From: Saccharothrix obliqua
Lineage (GTDB): Bacteria; Actinomycetota; Actinomycetes; Mycobacteriales; Pseudonocardiaceae
Assembly (NCBI RefSeq): GCF_019375475.1
Contig: NZ_JAHXGQ010000001.1
Location: 930,001-994,000, forward strand
Reading direction: 5' to 3'
DNA length: 64,000 nt
Shown one piece after another: positions 32,743 to 42,764 of the stretch (position 1 is its first letter; each line of letters starts with the position of its first letter). The notes beneath the pieces are model-generated. The model saw nothing but the letters and a program-made list of their open reading frames with translations, did no database searches and was not told the origin of the DNA. The translations under genes were made by a program, and so were the position numbers.

Positions 32743-34098
32743 ATGTCCGTCCCGATTGCGCCCGGTCGGCTTCCCTTACTCGGCCACACCGTGTCACTGC
32801 TGCGGCGGCGCGCGGAATTCACCTCGTCCCTGCGCGAGCGCGGGGAGATCGTGAAAGTGCACCTGGGTCCCGTGCCGACTTATTTCGTCACCAGCCCGCG
32901 GTTCACGCACCAGGTCCTGGTCACCGACGGCGCGCGGTTCCGGAAGGGAATCATGTTCGAGCGGTTCCGGCCGTTCCTGGGCAACGGGCTGGTGCTCTCC
33001 GAGGGCGCCTACCACCGCCGGCAGCGGCGGATGGTGCAGCCCGCGTTCCACCGCGACCGCATCACCCGCTACGCCGAGACCATGGTGCGTGCCGCCACCG
33101 ACCTCGTGACGAGCTGGCGGCCGGGGGAGGTTCGCGTCGTGGAGCACGACATGCAGGCGTTGGCCGTGACCATCGTCGGCGAGGTGCTGTTCTCCACCGA
33201 GCTGGGGCAGCGGGCCATCGCCGAGCTGCGCCGGTCGGTGTTCGACATCACCAACAACGGCATGGTGCGCGGCCTGTCCCCGGGCTTCGTCTCCCGGCTG
33301 CCGCTGCCGGTCAACCGCCGGTTCGACCGCGCCACCGAGCGGATGCGGGCCATCGTGCTGGAGGTCGTCGCCGGCTGGCGCGCCGACCGCGTCGACCGGG
33401 GCGACCTGCTGTCCACGTTGCTGCTCGCCCAGGACGAGGAGACCGGCGAGGGCATGACCGACGAGCAGGTCTACGACGAGGTGGTGACCATGCTCGCGGC
33501 GGGCATCGAGACCTCCGCCGTCGCGCTGGGCTGGGTGTTCCACGAGCTGGCGCGCAACCCCGACGTGGAGCGCCGGGTGCACAGCGAGGTGGACGAGGTG
33601 CTGTCCGGGCGCCCGGTGACGGCGGCGGACGTGCCGAAGCTCGGTTACCTGCGCCAGGTGGTCAACGAGGTGCTGCGCAAGTACCCGATCTGGTTGCTCA
33701 TGCGCCGGGCCCTGGAGCCCGTCGACCTCGCGGGCACCGTGCTGCCGACGGGTGCCGAGGTGATCATCAGCCCGCACGCCGTGCACCACGACCCGGCGAA
33801 CTACCCGGACCCGGAACGCTTCGACCCCGACCGCTGGACGTCGGATCGGGCGGCGGCGCTGCCCAAGGGCGCGTTCGTGCCGTTCGGCGGCGGTATCCGC
33901 CAGTGCCTCGGCAACGTCTTCGCGCAGACCGAGATCGTCATCGCGCTGGCCACGGTCGCCGCGCGCTGGCGGCTGGTGCCCGCGCCCGGCAGCCGGCCGC
34001 GGCAGAAGTTCACCAGCGCCGCCTACCCGGTGGACCTGCTGATGACGCCCGTGCCCCGAGAGCCGCGGCCCGCGGGAACTATCAGGGAGGCTCCCTGA
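32743..34098 (+). CDS. Cytochrome P450
   Basis: A 451-residue soluble haem monooxygenase. The start is the ATG at 32743 after AAGGGG. Motifs: oxygen-binding helix A253-G-x-x-T257 (AGIETS), E-x-x-R in NEVLRKYP, PERF in the meander and the haem loop FGGGIRQCLG with the ligand Cys388. It resembles bacterial P450s of the pentalenene-oxygenase/fatty-acid-like group more than CYP105-type enzymes (no BGC partners here). No ferredoxin or reductase gene is nearby, so redox partners come from elsewhere. The stop codon at 34096-34098 lies inside the first of five palindromic repeats, so the last few codons are repeat-derived sequence. Confidence 0.93.
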   Translation: MSVPIAPGRLPLLGHTVSLLRRRAEFTSSLRERGEIVKVHLGPVPTYFVTSPRFTHQVLVTDGARFRKGIMFERFRPFLGNGLVLSEGAYHRRQRRMVQPAFHRDRITRYAETMVRAATDLVTSWRPGEVRVVEHDMQALAVTIVGEVLFSTELGQRAIAELRRSVFDITNNGMVRGLSPGFVSRLPLPVNRRFDRATERMRAIVLEVVAGWRADRVDRGDLLSTLLLAQDEETGEGMTDEQVYDEVVTMLAAGIETSAVALGWVFHELARNPDVERRVHSEVDEVLSGRPVTAADVPKLGYLRQVVNEVLRKYPIWLLMRRALEPVDLAGTVLPTGAEVIISPHAVHHDPANYPDPERFDPDRWTSDRAAALPKGAFVPFGGGIRQCLGNVFAQTEIVIALATVAARWRLVPAPGSRPRQKFTSAAYPVDLLMTPVPREPRPAGTIREAP

Positions 34099-34399
34099 AA
34101 GTTTCGGCCCGCGGGATCTTTCAGGCAGGCTTCCTGAAAGTTTCGCCCGGCGGCCCGGCGACCAGGCAGCCCGGCGGTGCCGGCCAAAGTGTCCTGGCGG
34201 CGGCCAAGTGCGGCGACGCGGTGGCCAGGTGCGGCGACGGTGGCCAAGTGCAGCGGCGGTGGCGGCTCGGCGGCCCGGTGCACCCGCCGGGATCTATCAG
34301 GGAGGCTTCCTGAAAGTTTCGCCCGCGGGATCTATCAGGGAGGCTTCCTGAAAGTTTCGGCCCGCGGGATCTTTCAGGCAGGCTTCCTGAAAGTTTCCG
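34074..34399. repeat. Five palindromic repeats in two clusters between convergent genes
   Basis: Units begin at 34074, 34113, 34289, 34327 and 34366, with a 38-39-bp period within clusters. The consensus core is ATC(T/A)NTCAGG(G/C)AGGCTT followed by CCTGAAAGTTTCG; in two copies CTTTCAGG pairs perfectly with CCTGAAAG. The 143-bp spacer holds three copies of GGCCAAGTGCGGCG-like sequence. The units could be transcribed as a hairpin array, a terminator or dimer-binding sites. Confidence 0.9.
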
Positions 34400-34408
34400 C
34401 CCCGGCGG

Positions 34409-35095
34409 CTAGGGCAGGGGAGCGGCGCCGCGTTCGGCTATGAGCTGCTTCATGTACTCGCTCTCGCTCGACTGCGACTTGAGCATGTTCTCGGCGAGCG
34501 TGCGGACCACCGGGACCCCGGCGTGCGTGGCGCCGTACTGGGCCATCGGCGCGCCGCCCTGGTGGTGGCGGAGCATCAGTTGCAGGAAGTACACGTCGAA
34601 CTGGTCGCCGGACAGCGAGCGCAGTCGCGCCAGCTCCTCCGACGTGGCCATGCCGGGCATCAGCCCGGTCTGGCCGGTGGCCGTGCCCGAGCTGCCGTGC
34701 GCGTGCGAGGACGACGCCATCCACTTCATGTGGGTGTCGTCGGGCGACTGCTCCGGCATACCCCACAGGGTGAGCCAGCCCTTCATCCGGCCGACCTGCT
34801 CCAACTGCGTCGACTCGATGTCGAACGCGAGCTGGCGGATCGCCGGGTTCTCCGTCTTGTCCCGCGCGGTGTTGGCCATGGTGATGCCCTGGAGGTGGTG
34901 CACCGACATGTCCTGCGCGAAGCCGACGTCCACCGAGTCCTTGGCGGGCGCGGCGGACGTGTCGGAACCGGGCAGCTTGATCAGCAGGCCGACCGCCGCG
35001 CCGAGCAGCAGGACGGCGACCACCGCCACCGTGACCACTACGGCCCTGGTGGCGGTGGCGCCGCGCGTCGGCTGCCCGGTGTCCGGAGAGGCCAA
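34409..35095 (-). CDS. DUF305 exported protein
   Basis: A 228-residue membrane-anchored protein: one N-terminal membrane helix (AVVVTVAVVAVLLLGAAVGLL, near residues 17-37) followed by a ferritin-like-type DUF305 domain. It holds the His/Met clusters typical of the family: DMSVHHLQGITMA, MKGWLTLWGM, and MLRHHQGGAPMA near the C-terminus. The family occurs with copper-handling and DUF3105 proteins and may bind metal. I placed the start at the TTG at 35095, three bases after the DUF3105 stop, because no better in-frame start exists before the membrane helix. Probably co-translated with the DUF3105 gene. Its own stop lies 10 bp from the last palindromic repeat. Confidence 0.85.
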   Translation of the reverse strand: MASPDTGQPTRGATATRAVVVTVAVVAVLLLGAAVGLLIKLPGSDTSAAPAKDSVDVGFAQDMSVHHLQGITMANTARDKTENPAIRQLAFDIESTQLEQVGRMKGWLTLWGMPEQSPDDTHMKWMASSSHAHGSSGTATGQTGLMPGMATSEELARLRSLSGDQFDVYFLQLMLRHHQGGAPMAQYGATHAGVPVVRTLAENMLKSQSSESEYMKQLIAERGAAPLP

Positions 35096-35097
35096 GG

Positions 35098-35916
35098 TCA
35101 GCTGCTCGGCTGGGTCGTGGGCGCGACGGGCATGTCGCTCGGCGTGCCGCCGGTCTCGGCCTGGTCGGTCGTGCCGCCCTCCATCGGGACCGCGTCGGCA
35201 CCCGGCTTCTCGGCCACGAACGGCGGCGGGTTGTCCACGTCGAACGTGGTGGAGTCGCAGGCCGCGCCGATCTCCGGGTAGGTGTACTGGTTGCGGCGCA
35301 GCGACTGGATGAACTGGTCGATCCGCTCGTCGTCGGCGCTCTCCACCTTGAGCTGGTGGCCCCACGCCTGGAGGGAGATCGGCTTGTCCAGGCCGGGGTA
35401 CGGCGACAGCATCGTGTACTGCTTGCCGTCCGCGCGCCGCTTGAGCTTGTCCAGCGCCTCGCCCGTCACCTGGTCCGGGTTGTACGCGATCCAGACCGCG
35501 CCGTGTTCCAGCGAGTGGACCATGTTCTCGGTGCGCACGGCCTTCGTGTACACGATGCCGGTGCAGTTCGCCCACGCGCCGTCGTGCGGACCACCGAAGG
35601 GCGGGGACTGGTCGTAGGCCACCCGCTGCGTCGGCTGCACGTGCTTGCCGGCCGCGTACTCCTTCTTGGTGACGCCCTGGATCTGGTCCGAGGGGTCCTT
35701 GTTGTCCTCGGAGGGGTTCCACTTGGCCAGGGCGGCCTCGTTGGCGTTCTTCTCCGAGATCTGCGCGTACGCGTAGCCGAACACCGTGCCCGCCAGCGCC
35801 AACACGGCGATGACCGCGATGATTGTGCCCCAGGGCTTCGGCTTCTTCGCCACCACCGAGGACCGCGCCGCCGCCACGCTGGAGCGCGCGGCCTTAGTCT
35901 TCTTGCCGCTGGTCAT
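35098..35916 (-). CDS. DUF3105 membrane-anchored protein
   Basis: A 272-residue protein with a Lys-rich cytoplasmic start, one membrane helix (about residues 31-51, GTIIAVIAVLALAGTVFGYA) and an extracellular DUF3105 domain. Typical family segments are PPFGGPHDGAWANCTGIV near residue 105, MVHSLEHGAVWIAYNP near 130 and ALQAWG-type sequence near 180. The two cysteines (ANCTG and AACDS) may pair. The C-terminal 40 residues are a Pro/Thr/Gly linker. The DUF3105-DUF305 pair is a recurrent actinobacterial arrangement next to argS, as here. Function unknown. Confidence 0.88.
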   Translation of the reverse strand: MTSGKKTKAARSSVAAARSSVVAKKPKPWGTIIAVIAVLALAGTVFGYAYAQISEKNANEAALAKWNPSEDNKDPSDQIQGVTKKEYAAGKHVQPTQRVAYDQSPPFGGPHDGAWANCTGIVYTKAVRTENMVHSLEHGAVWIAYNPDQVTGEALDKLKRRADGKQYTMLSPYPGLDKPISLQAWGHQLKVESADDERIDQFIQSLRRNQYTYPEIGAACDSTTFDVDNPPPFVAEKPGADAVPMEGGTTDQAETGGTPSDMPVAPTTQPSS

Positions 35917-36087
35917 GTCCGCCTCAGGTCAGTCGTCATACGCCCATGCCGCGGGCCAGTGTAGGGACAACGTGTCGGATCGCCGTCAACTGCCGCTCAC
36001 GTGGTGTGGCCGTTAACACTTACCCGGTCCGACCGGTTCCCACACCTCGGGACGCCATCCCCGTCGAGACCAGCGGGAACACTTCCC

Positions 36088-36093
36088 TAGACT
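36088..36093 (+). promoter_or_regulatory. -10 box of a leaderless argS promoter
   Basis: TAGACT ends six bases before the argS GTG, and no ribosome site precedes the GTG. A transcript starting seven bases after the box would begin exactly at the start codon. Confidence 0.6.
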
Positions 36094-36099
36094 TAACGG

Positions 36100-37749
36100 G
36101 TGACTCCCGCTGCGCTCGCTGAACTGGTCCGCGCGACGGCCGTGGACGTGTTGTCCGCCCGCGGCCTCGACCCCGCCGCCCTCCCCACCGCGGTGACCAT
36201 CGAGCGACCCCGCAACCCCGAGCACGGCGACTACGCCACGAACCTCGCGCTCCAGGTCGCGAAGAAGGTCGGCGTCGTGCCGCGCGACCTGGCGACGTGG
36301 CTCGCGGAGGCGCTCGCCGGCACCGCCGCGATCGCGTCCGCCGACGTGGCGGGTCCCGGCTTCCTGAACATCCGCCTGGCCGCCGACGCGCAGGGCGAGA
36401 TCATCAGCGAGGTGCTGCGCGCGGGCGACGCCTACGGCCGCGGCGACCAGCTCGCCGGCGTCAAGATCAACCTGGAGTTCGTGTCCGCGAACCCCACCGG
36501 CCCGGTCCACCTCGGCGGCACCCGCTGGGCCGCGGTCGGCGACGCGCTCGGCCGCGTGCTGGCCGCGAGCGGCGGCGACGTGACCCGCGAGTATTACTTC
36601 AACGACGCCGGCGCGCAGATCGACCGCTTCGTGCGGTCCCTGATCGCCGCCGCCAAGGGCGAGCCCGCGCCCGAGGACGGCTACGCGGGCGGCTACATCG
36701 GCGACATCGCGGCCGAGGTGCTCAAGCGCGAGCCCGGCGCGCTCACCGCCGAGGACAGCCACGAGGTGTTCCGCCGGATCGGCGTGAACCTCATGTTCGA
36801 GGAGATCAAGCGGGACCTGCACGACTTCGGCACCGACTTCGACGTCTACTTCCACGAGAACTCGCTGCACGAGTCGGGCGCGGTGGGCAAGGCCATCGAG
36901 CAGCTCAAGGCGTCCGGCGGGCTGTACTTCGAGAACGGCGCGTGGTGGCTGCGGTCCACCGAGTACGGCGACGACAAGGACCGCGTGGTCGTCAAGAGCG
37001 ACGGCGACCCGGCGTACATCGCGGGTGACATCGCCTACTTCCTGGACAAGCGGTCGCGCGGCTTCGACCTGTGCATCTACATGCTCGGTGCGGACCACCA
37101 CGGCTACATCGGCAGGCTCAAGGCCGCCGCCGCGGCGCTCGGCGACGACCCGCGGACCGTCGAGGTGCTGATCGGCCAGATGGTGAACCTGGTCAGCGAC
37201 GGCAAGCCGGTCCGGATGAGCAAGCGCGCGGGCACCGTCATCACCATGCAGGACCTGGTGGACGCGGTCGGCGTGGACGCGGCCCGCTACGCGATGACCC
37301 GGTCGTCGGTCGACTCCACCCTGGACATCGACCTCGACCTGCTGCGCAAGCGCAGCAACGAGAACCCCGTCTTCTACGTCCAGTACGCCCACTCGCGGAT
37401 CAGCTCGGTGCTGCGCAACGCGGCCGACCTGGGCATGACGCCGAACGAGTCGTTCGAGCTGCTGACCCACGACCGGGAGGGCGACCTGATCCGCACCGTC
37501 GGCGAGTTCCCGCGCGTCGTGGCCACGGCCGCCGAGCTGCGTGAACCGCACCGCGTCGCCCGCTACCTGGAGGAGCTGGCCGGCACCCTGCACCGGTTCT
37601 ACGACACGCCGGAGTGCCGCGTGCTGCCGCGTGGCGACGACGAGGCGACCGAAGTGCAGCGCGCGCGGCTCCAGCTGTGCGTCGCCGCCAAGCAGGTGTT
37701 CGCCAACGGCCTCGGCCTGCTCGGCGTGACCGCCCCGGAGCGGATGTGA
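36100..37749 (+). CDS. argS: Arginyl-tRNA synthetase
   Basis: Class I aminoacyl-tRNA synthetase of 549 residues, charging tRNA-Arg. The N-terminal tRNA D-loop-binding domain (residues 1-100) leads to [13 protein letters not shown], where HLGG is the HIGH signature. The KMSKS-equivalent [11 protein letters not shown] is near residue 372. The anticodon-binding helical domain ends the protein with PERM. It is the first gene of the lysine-threonine block and ends overlapping lysA (TGATG). This linkage of argS to lysA is the classical actinobacterial arrangement. The GTG start is supported by the -10 box directly in front. Confidence 0.97.
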   Translation: MTPAALAELVRATAVDVLSARGLDPAALPTAVTIERPRNPEHGDYATNLALQVAKKVGVVPRDLATWLAEALAGTAAIASADVAGPGFLNIRLAADAQGEIISEVLRAGDAYGRGDQLAGVKINLEFVSANPTGPVHLGGTRWAAVGDALGRVLAASGGDVTREYYFNDAGAQIDRFVRSLIAAAKGEPAPEDGYAGGYIGDIAAEVLKREPGALTAEDSHEVFRRIGVNLMFEEIKRDLHDFGTDFDVYFHENSLHESGAVGKAIEQLKASGGLYFENGAWWLRSTEYGDDKDRVVVKSDGDPAYIAGDIAYFLDKRSRGFDLCIYMLGADHHGYIGRLKAAAAALGDDPRTVEVLIGQMVNLVSDGKPVRMSKRAGTVITMQDLVDAVGVDAARYAMTRSSVDSTLDIDLDLLRKRSNENPVFYVQYAHSRISSVLRNAADLGMTPNESFELLTHDREGDLIRTVGEFPRVVATAAELREPHRVARYLEELAGTLHRFYDTPECRVLPRGDDEATEVQRARLQLCVAAKQVFANGLGLLGVTAPERM

Positions 37750-39173
37750 TGCGCGCGCACCCGGCCGGTCCCCGGCACGCCGACGTCCTGGTGCCCGCCA
37801 ACACCGCGGGCAACCGACCGTCCACCGCGGAGGAGCTGGACCACCTGCACCCGCAGGTATGGCCGCGCAACGCGGCCCGCCGCGACGACGGCGCGGTGGC
37901 GTTCGCCGGCGTGGACGTGCGCGCCCTCGCCGAGGAGCACGGCACGCCGCTGTTCGTGATGGACGAGGCCGACTTCCGGTCCCGCTGCCGCGACCACGCC
38001 GAGGCGTTCGGCGACCCGGCGCAGGTGCACTACGCGTCCAAGGCGTTCCTCTCCGTCGCGGTGGCCCGGTGGGTCGCCGAGGAGGGGCTGAGCATCGACG
38101 TGTGCAGCGGTGGCGAGCTGGCCATCGCGCTGCGCGCCGAGTTCCCGCCGGAGCGGATCGCGCTGCACGGCAACAACAAGTCGATCGCCGAGCTGACCGC
38201 CGCCGTGGAGGCGGGTGTCGGCGCGGTGGTGCTCGACTCGTTCTTCGAGATCGCGCGGCTGGACCAGCTCGCCCGCGAGCGCGGGCGCGTGCAGCCGGTG
38301 ATGATCCGGGTGACGGTCGGCGTGGAGGCGCACACCCACGAGTTCATCGCCACCGCGCACGAGGACCAGAAGTTCGGCTTCTCGCTGTCCTCCGGCGACG
38401 CCGCCGAGGCGGCCCGGCGGGTGCTGAAGTCCGAGGGCCTGCGCCTGATCGGCCTGCACAGCCACATCGGCTCGCAGATCTTCGACGCGAGCGGTTTCGA
38501 GGTGGCGGCCCGCCGGGTGGTCGGCCTGCTCGCCGAGATCCGCGACGAGCACGGCGACGACGTCCTGGAGCACGTGGCGACCGTCGACCTCGGCGGCGGC
38601 CTCGGCATCGCCTACACGCCGGACGAGGACCCGCCGCCGCCCGCCGAGCTGGCGCGGCAGCTGCACAACATCGTGTCCAAGGAGTGCGAGCACGCCGGGC
38701 TGCCGATGCCGAAGATCGCGGTCGAACCGGGCCGGGCCGTCGTCGGTCCGGGCACGGTCACCGTGTACGAGGTGGGCACCATCAAGGACGTGCAGCTCGA
38801 CGCGGGCGCGGTGCGCCGTTACGTCAGCGTCGACGGCGGCATGAGCGACAACATCCGCACGGCCCTGTACGACGCCGTCTACGACTGCAAGCTGGTGTCC
38901 CGCAAGGCGACGCCGGACGTGCCCGCCGTGCTGTGCCGCGTGGTCGGCAAGCACTGCGAGTCCGGCGACGTCGTGGTGCGCGACTGCTGGCTGCCCGGCG
39001 ACCTCGCGCCCGGCGACCTGATCGCGGTCGCCGCCACGGGCGCGTACTGCTACTCGATGGCGAGCGGCTACAACCGGCTGCCGCGGCCGGCGCTCGCCGC
39101 CGTCGCGGCCGGCCAGTCCCGGTTGCTGCTGCGCCGGGAGACCGAGGAAGACCTGTTCCGCCTGGAGGTATGA
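37749..39173 (+). CDS. lysA: Diaminopimelate decarboxylase
   Basis: PLP fold-III enzyme making L-lysine from meso-diaminopimelate, 474 residues. The PLP lysine lies in [10 protein letters not shown]; other motifs are [45 protein letters not shown] and the catalytic Cys region [11 protein letters not shown]. The start ATG at 37749 shares one base with the argS stop. The first 50 residues precede the barrel, as usual in the mycobacterial enzymes. It is followed 3 bp later by hom. Confidence 0.97.
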   Translation: MRAHPAGPRHADVLVPANTAGNRPSTAEELDHLHPQVWPRNAARRDDGAVAFAGVDVRALAEEHGTPLFVMDEADFRSRCRDHAEAFGDPAQVHYASKAFLSVAVARWVAEEGLSIDVCSGGELAIALRAEFPPERIALHGNNKSIAELTAAVEAGVGAVVLDSFFEIARLDQLARERGRVQPVMIRVTVGVEAHTHEFIATAHEDQKFGFSLSSGDAAEAARRVLKSEGLRLIGLHSHIGSQIFDASGFEVAARRVVGLLAEIRDEHGDDVLEHVATVDLGGGLGIAYTPDEDPPPPAELARQLHNIVSKECEHAGLPMPKIAVEPGRAVVGPGTVTVYEVGTIKDVQLDAGAVRRYVSVDGGMSDNIRTALYDAVYDCKLVSRKATPDVPAVLCRVVGKHCESGDVVVRDCWLPGDLAPGDLIAVAATGAYCYSMASGYNRLPRPALAAVAAGQSRLLLRRETEEDLFRLEV

Positions 39174-39176
39174 GAC

Positions 39177-40475
39177 GTGCCTGCCCCTGCCCCGATCAAA
39201 GTCGCGCTGCTCGGCTGCGGCACGGTCGGCACCGAGGTGGTCCGCCTGCTGACCGACCAGGCGCCGGACCTCACCGCGCGCGTCGGCGCGCCCGTCGAGC
39301 TGGCCGGCATCGCGGTGCGCAAGCCCAACAAGCACCGCGAGGTGCCCGCCGAACTGCTGACCACCGACGTCGACGCGCTGCTGGAGTCCGACGTCGACGT
39401 GGTGGTGGAGGTCATCGGCGGCATCGAGCCGGTGCGCACCTGGCTGCTCAAGGCGCTCAACGCGGGCAAGTCGGTGGTCACCGCCAACAAGGCGCTGCTC
39501 GCCGAGCACTCGGCCGAGCTGTTCGAGGCGGCCGACCGGTCCGGCGCGGACCTGTACTTCGAGGCGGCCGTGGCGGGTGCGATCCCGCTGCTCCGGCCGC
39601 TGCGCGAGTCGTTGGCGGGTGACCGCATCACGCGGGTGATGGGCATCGTCAACGGCACCACCAACTTCATCCTCTCCGGCATGGACGCCACCGGCGCGGG
39701 TTACGGGGAGGCGCTGGAGGAGGCCACCCGCCTCGGCTACGCGGAGGCCGACCCGACCGCCGACGTGGACGGGTTCGACGCCGCGTCGAAGGCCGCGATC
39801 CTGGCGTCGCTGGCCTTCCACAGCCGCGTGACGGCCGCCGAGGTGCACCGCGAGGGCATCGCGTCGGTCAGCGCCGCCGACATCGCCGCCGCGAAGGGCC
39901 TCGGCCGGACCGTGAAGCTGCTCGCCATCTGCGAGCGCGTCACCCAGGGCGGCGCGGAGTCGGTGTCCGTGCGCGTGCACCCGGCGATGATCCCCCGGAC
40001 GCACCCGCTCGCGGGCGTGCACGGCGCGTTCAACGCGGTGTTCGTGGAAGCCGACGCGGCGGGCGAGATGATGTTCTACGGCAAGGGCGCGGGTGGCGCG
40101 CCCACGGCCAGCGCGGTGCTCGGCGACCTGGTCGCCGTGGCCCGCAACCGGGTGCAGGGCGGGCGCGGCCCGCGGGAGTCGGCGTACGCCGCGCTGCCCG
40201 CGCGGCCGATGGGCCAGACGCCCACCCGGTACCACATCAGCCTCGACGTGGCCGACAAGCCGGGTGTGCTGTCGCAGGTCGCGGCGGTGTTCGCGGAGCA
40301 CGACGTGAGCATCGCCGCGGTCCGGCAGGAGGGACGGGTGGACGACGCCGGACTGGTGATCGTCACCCACGCCGCGACCGACGCGGCACTGCGGTCGACC
40401 GTGGACAAAATCGGCGGACTGCCCGTGGTTCGGGAAGTGGTCAGCGTGATGCGGGTGGAAGGCGAAGAGACATGA
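39177..40475 (+). CDS. hom: Homoserine dehydrogenase
   Basis: A 432-residue NAD(P)-dependent enzyme reducing aspartate semialdehyde to homoserine. The Rossmann motif GCGTVGTEV is at the N-terminus; the catalytic domain has [38 protein letters not shown] and [15 protein letters not shown]-terminal ACT domain (from about residue 350, [18 protein letters not shown]) gives feedback inhibition by threonine. The GTG start is 3 bp after lysA and the end overlaps thrC (ATGA), so lysA, hom, thrC and thrB form one transcription unit. Confidence 0.97.
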   Translation: MPAPAPIKVALLGCGTVGTEVVRLLTDQAPDLTARVGAPVELAGIAVRKPNKHREVPAELLTTDVDALLESDVDVVVEVIGGIEPVRTWLLKALNAGKSVVTANKALLAEHSAELFEAADRSGADLYFEAAVAGAIPLLRPLRESLAGDRITRVMGIVNGTTNFILSGMDATGAGYGEALEEATRLGYAEADPTADVDGFDAASKAAILASLAFHSRVTAAEVHREGIASVSAADIAAAKGLGRTVKLLAICERVTQGGAESVSVRVHPAMIPRTHPLAGVHGAFNAVFVEADAAGEMMFYGKGAGGAPTASAVLGDLVAVARNRVQGGRGPRESAYAALPARPMGQTPTRYHISLDVADKPGVLSQVAAVFAEHDVSIAAVRQEGRVDDAGLVIVTHAATDAALRSTVDKIGGLPVVREVVSVMRVEGEET

Positions 40476-41548
40476 CGATCCAAACGGGTGTGCGGCCGGG
40501 CTGGCCCGGCATCATCCACGCCTACGCGGACCGGATCGAACTCCCGGAGGGCGCGCGGGTCGTCACCCTCCACGAGGGCGGCACGCCGCTCGTGGCCTCG
40601 GACTACCTGTCCGACGTCACCGGGTGCCGGGTCCACGTCAAGGTGGAGGGCGCGAACCCGACCGGCTCGTTCAAGGACCGCGGCATGACGGTGGCCATGA
40701 CGCACGCGCTGGCCAGCGGCATCAAGGCGGTGATCTGCGCGTCCACCGGCAACACGTCGGCGTCGGCCGCCGCGTACGCGGCCAAGGCGGGCCTCACCGC
40801 GGCCGTGCTGGTGCCGCGCGGCAAGATCGCGCTCGGCAAGCTCGCGCAGGCCGTGGCGCACGGCGCGCGCATCCTCCAGATCGACGGCAACTTCGACGAC
40901 TGCCTCGAACTGGCCCGCAAGACCTCCGCCGAGTACCCGGTGACGCTGGTGAACTCGGTGAACCCGGTCCGGCTGATCGGCCAGAAGACGGCGGCGTGGG
41001 AGATCTGCGACGTCCTGGGCCGCGCGCCGGACGTGCACTGCCTGCCGGTCGGCAACGCGGGCAACATCACGGCGTACTGGCGTGGTTACTCCGATTACCG
41101 CGCCGAGGGGATCACCGACTCCGCGCCGCGCATGTTCGGCTTCCAGGCCGCGGGCGCCGCGCCGCTGGTGCTCGGCGAGCCGGTGGCGAACCCGGAGACC
41201 GTGGCGACCGCGATCCGCGTGGGCAGCCCCGCGTCGTGGGCGGGCGCGGTCACCGCGAAGGAGGAGTCGGGCGGGCTGTTCGAGGCCGTCACCGACGAGC
41301 GCATCCTGGAGGCGTACCGGCTGCTGGCCGCGCACGACGGCATCTTCGTGGAGCCCGCCTCCGCGACCAGCGTGGCGGGCCTGCTCGCCACCGCCGCCGA
41401 CGGCCGGCTGCCGAAGGGCTCCACGGTCGTCTGCACGGTGACCGGCCACGGGTTGAAGGACCCGGACACGGCGCTGCTCGGCATGGCCGAGGTCGAGCCC
41501 GTCCCGGTCGACCCCGGCGCGGTCGCCACCGCGCTGGAACTGGCATGA
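40472..41548 (+). CDS. thrC: Threonine synthase
   Basis: PLP-dependent enzyme converting O-phosphohomoserine to threonine, 358 residues, the short actinobacterial type. The PLP lysine is in [12 protein letters not shown] near residue 69; [14 protein letters not shown] binds substrate phosphate; [14 protein letters not shown] binds the cofactor phosphate. The start overlaps hom and the end overlaps thrB, both by ATGA. Regulation follows the operon; no separate promoter is visible. Confidence 0.97.
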   Translation: MTIQTGVRPGWPGIIHAYADRIELPEGARVVTLHEGGTPLVASDYLSDVTGCRVHVKVEGANPTGSFKDRGMTVAMTHALASGIKAVICASTGNTSASAAAYAAKAGLTAAVLVPRGKIALGKLAQAVAHGARILQIDGNFDDCLELARKTSAEYPVTLVNSVNPVRLIGQKTAAWEICDVLGRAPDVHCLPVGNAGNITAYWRGYSDYRAEGITDSAPRMFGFQAAGAAPLVLGEPVANPETVATAIRVGSPASWAGAVTAKEESGGLFEAVTDERILEAYRLLAAHDGIFVEPASATSVAGLLATAADGRLPKGSTVVCTVTGHGLKDPDTALLGMAEVEPVPVDPGAVATALELA

Positions 41549-42420
41549 CCGGCGTCCGGGTCACCGTCCCGGCGTCCACCGCGAACCTCGGCTCCGGCTT
41601 CGACGCCCTCGGCATGGCCCTGGGCCTGCACGACGAGCTGGAGTTCGAGGTCACGGCGGGCGGCTTGGCCATCGAGGTCGAGGGCCAGGGCGCGGACGGC
41701 GTGCCGGACGACGAGGGTCACCTCGTGGTGCGCGCCTTCCGCGCCGCGTGCGCGCGGTTCGCGCTCGACGTGCCGGGGTTGCGCCTGCGTTGCCACAACA
41801 CCATCCCGCACGCCCGCGGCCTCGGCTCCTCGTCGGCGGCCGTGGTGGCGGGTGTGGCGGCCGGATACGCGTTGGCCGGGCACGAGTTGGACACGAGCGC
41901 GTTGCAACTCGCCGCGGAGTTCGAGGGGCACGCCGACAACGCCGCGGCGGCGATGCTGGGCGGCGTCGTGATCGCCTGGTCGGAGGGTGACCGCTTCCAC
42001 GCGGCGCGGCTCGACCCGCACCCGGACCTCGCGCCCGTGGCGCTGGTCCCGAACCACCGATCGGAGACGAGCACGACCCGCGGGCTGCTGCCGGCGGCCG
42101 TGCCGCACGGGGACGCCGCGTTCGCCGCCGGCCGGGCCGCGCTGGCCGTGCACGCGTTGACCACCGACCCGGCCCTGCTGCACACCGCCCTGGACGACCG
42201 CTTGCACGAGACGTATCGGGAGGCGGCTTGGCCGGCGACGTTCGCGCTGGTCAAGACGCTACGGGAAGCCGGAGTGCCGGCTGCCGTCTCGGGTGCCGGA
42301 CCCACGGTCCTGGCACTACCCGAGGACGGCAAGCTCCCCGAAGGGGTGGACGTGAGCGGTTTCACACCCCACCACGTTCCGGTTGATGTGACGGGAGTGC
42401 GCGTTGCGCCACTCGGCTGA
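41545..42420 (+). CDS. thrB: Homoserine kinase
   Basis: GHMP-family kinase phosphorylating homoserine, 291 residues. Motifs: [19 protein letters not shown] at the N-terminus, the ATP-binding loop [16 protein letters not shown] near residue 90 and the C-terminal [13 protein letters not shown]. It starts at the ATG within the thrC stop and ends the lysine-threonine unit, 344 bp before rho. Confidence 0.97.
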   Translation: MTGVRVTVPASTANLGSGFDALGMALGLHDELEFEVTAGGLAIEVEGQGADGVPDDEGHLVVRAFRAACARFALDVPGLRLRCHNTIPHARGLGSSSAAVVAGVAAGYALAGHELDTSALQLAAEFEGHADNAAAAMLGGVVIAWSEGDRFHAARLDPHPDLAPVALVPNHRSETSTTRGLLPAAVPHGDAAFAAGRAALAVHALTTDPALLHTALDDRLHETYREAAWPATFALVKTLREAGVPAAVSGAGPTVLALPEDGKLPEGVDVSGFTPHHVPVDVTGVRVAPLG

Positions 42421-42764
42421 GTGACACGACGCGCCGCGCCCCGGTTGTTGCACGTGGCCGGACCGCCGTCTACCCTCGGGGCCATCAGTCACCGCGCGCA
42501 CGGGCGCCGGTGTGGTGCCCGGACACTCGCTCCGGATCGCATTCCTCCAGTGACTTGGCCCTGTGCCGTATGGACGGGGTTGGCGCTGGAAGGCACCCGC
42601 TCGCCGTGTGACCGAGAACGTCTCGTGCCGGTGGACTCCGTTTTCGCGCGTGTTTCCGCACGCCGAGGTCCTCTGGAGCAGGCGAAAACTGCCAGTCCGC
42701 ATTCCGTCGGACGGCAGGTCCGCTGGGCCGCGTAGGAGGCGCGGTCCGGTCAGGAAGGACATGT
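42421..42764 (+). promoter_or_regulatory. Intergenic leader region of rho (344 bp)
   Basis: No gene is visible. The region must hold the rho promoter and a long 5' untranslated leader ending in AGGAAGGACAT before the GTG at 42765. In several bacteria rho is autoregulated through its leader, so an attenuation element is plausible here, but no clear terminator hairpin is seen. Confidence 0.4.

Noticed and set aside
32743-34098. P450 as part of a biosynthetic gene cluster
   Set aside because: Neighbours are a SAM methyltransferase, DUF305 and signalling genes; no synthase, carrier protein, ferredoxin or transporter is present.
34074-34399. CRISPR-like array
   Set aside because: The 38-39-bp period leaves no spacers of regular unique sequence, only five units exist in two groups, and no cas gene is present.
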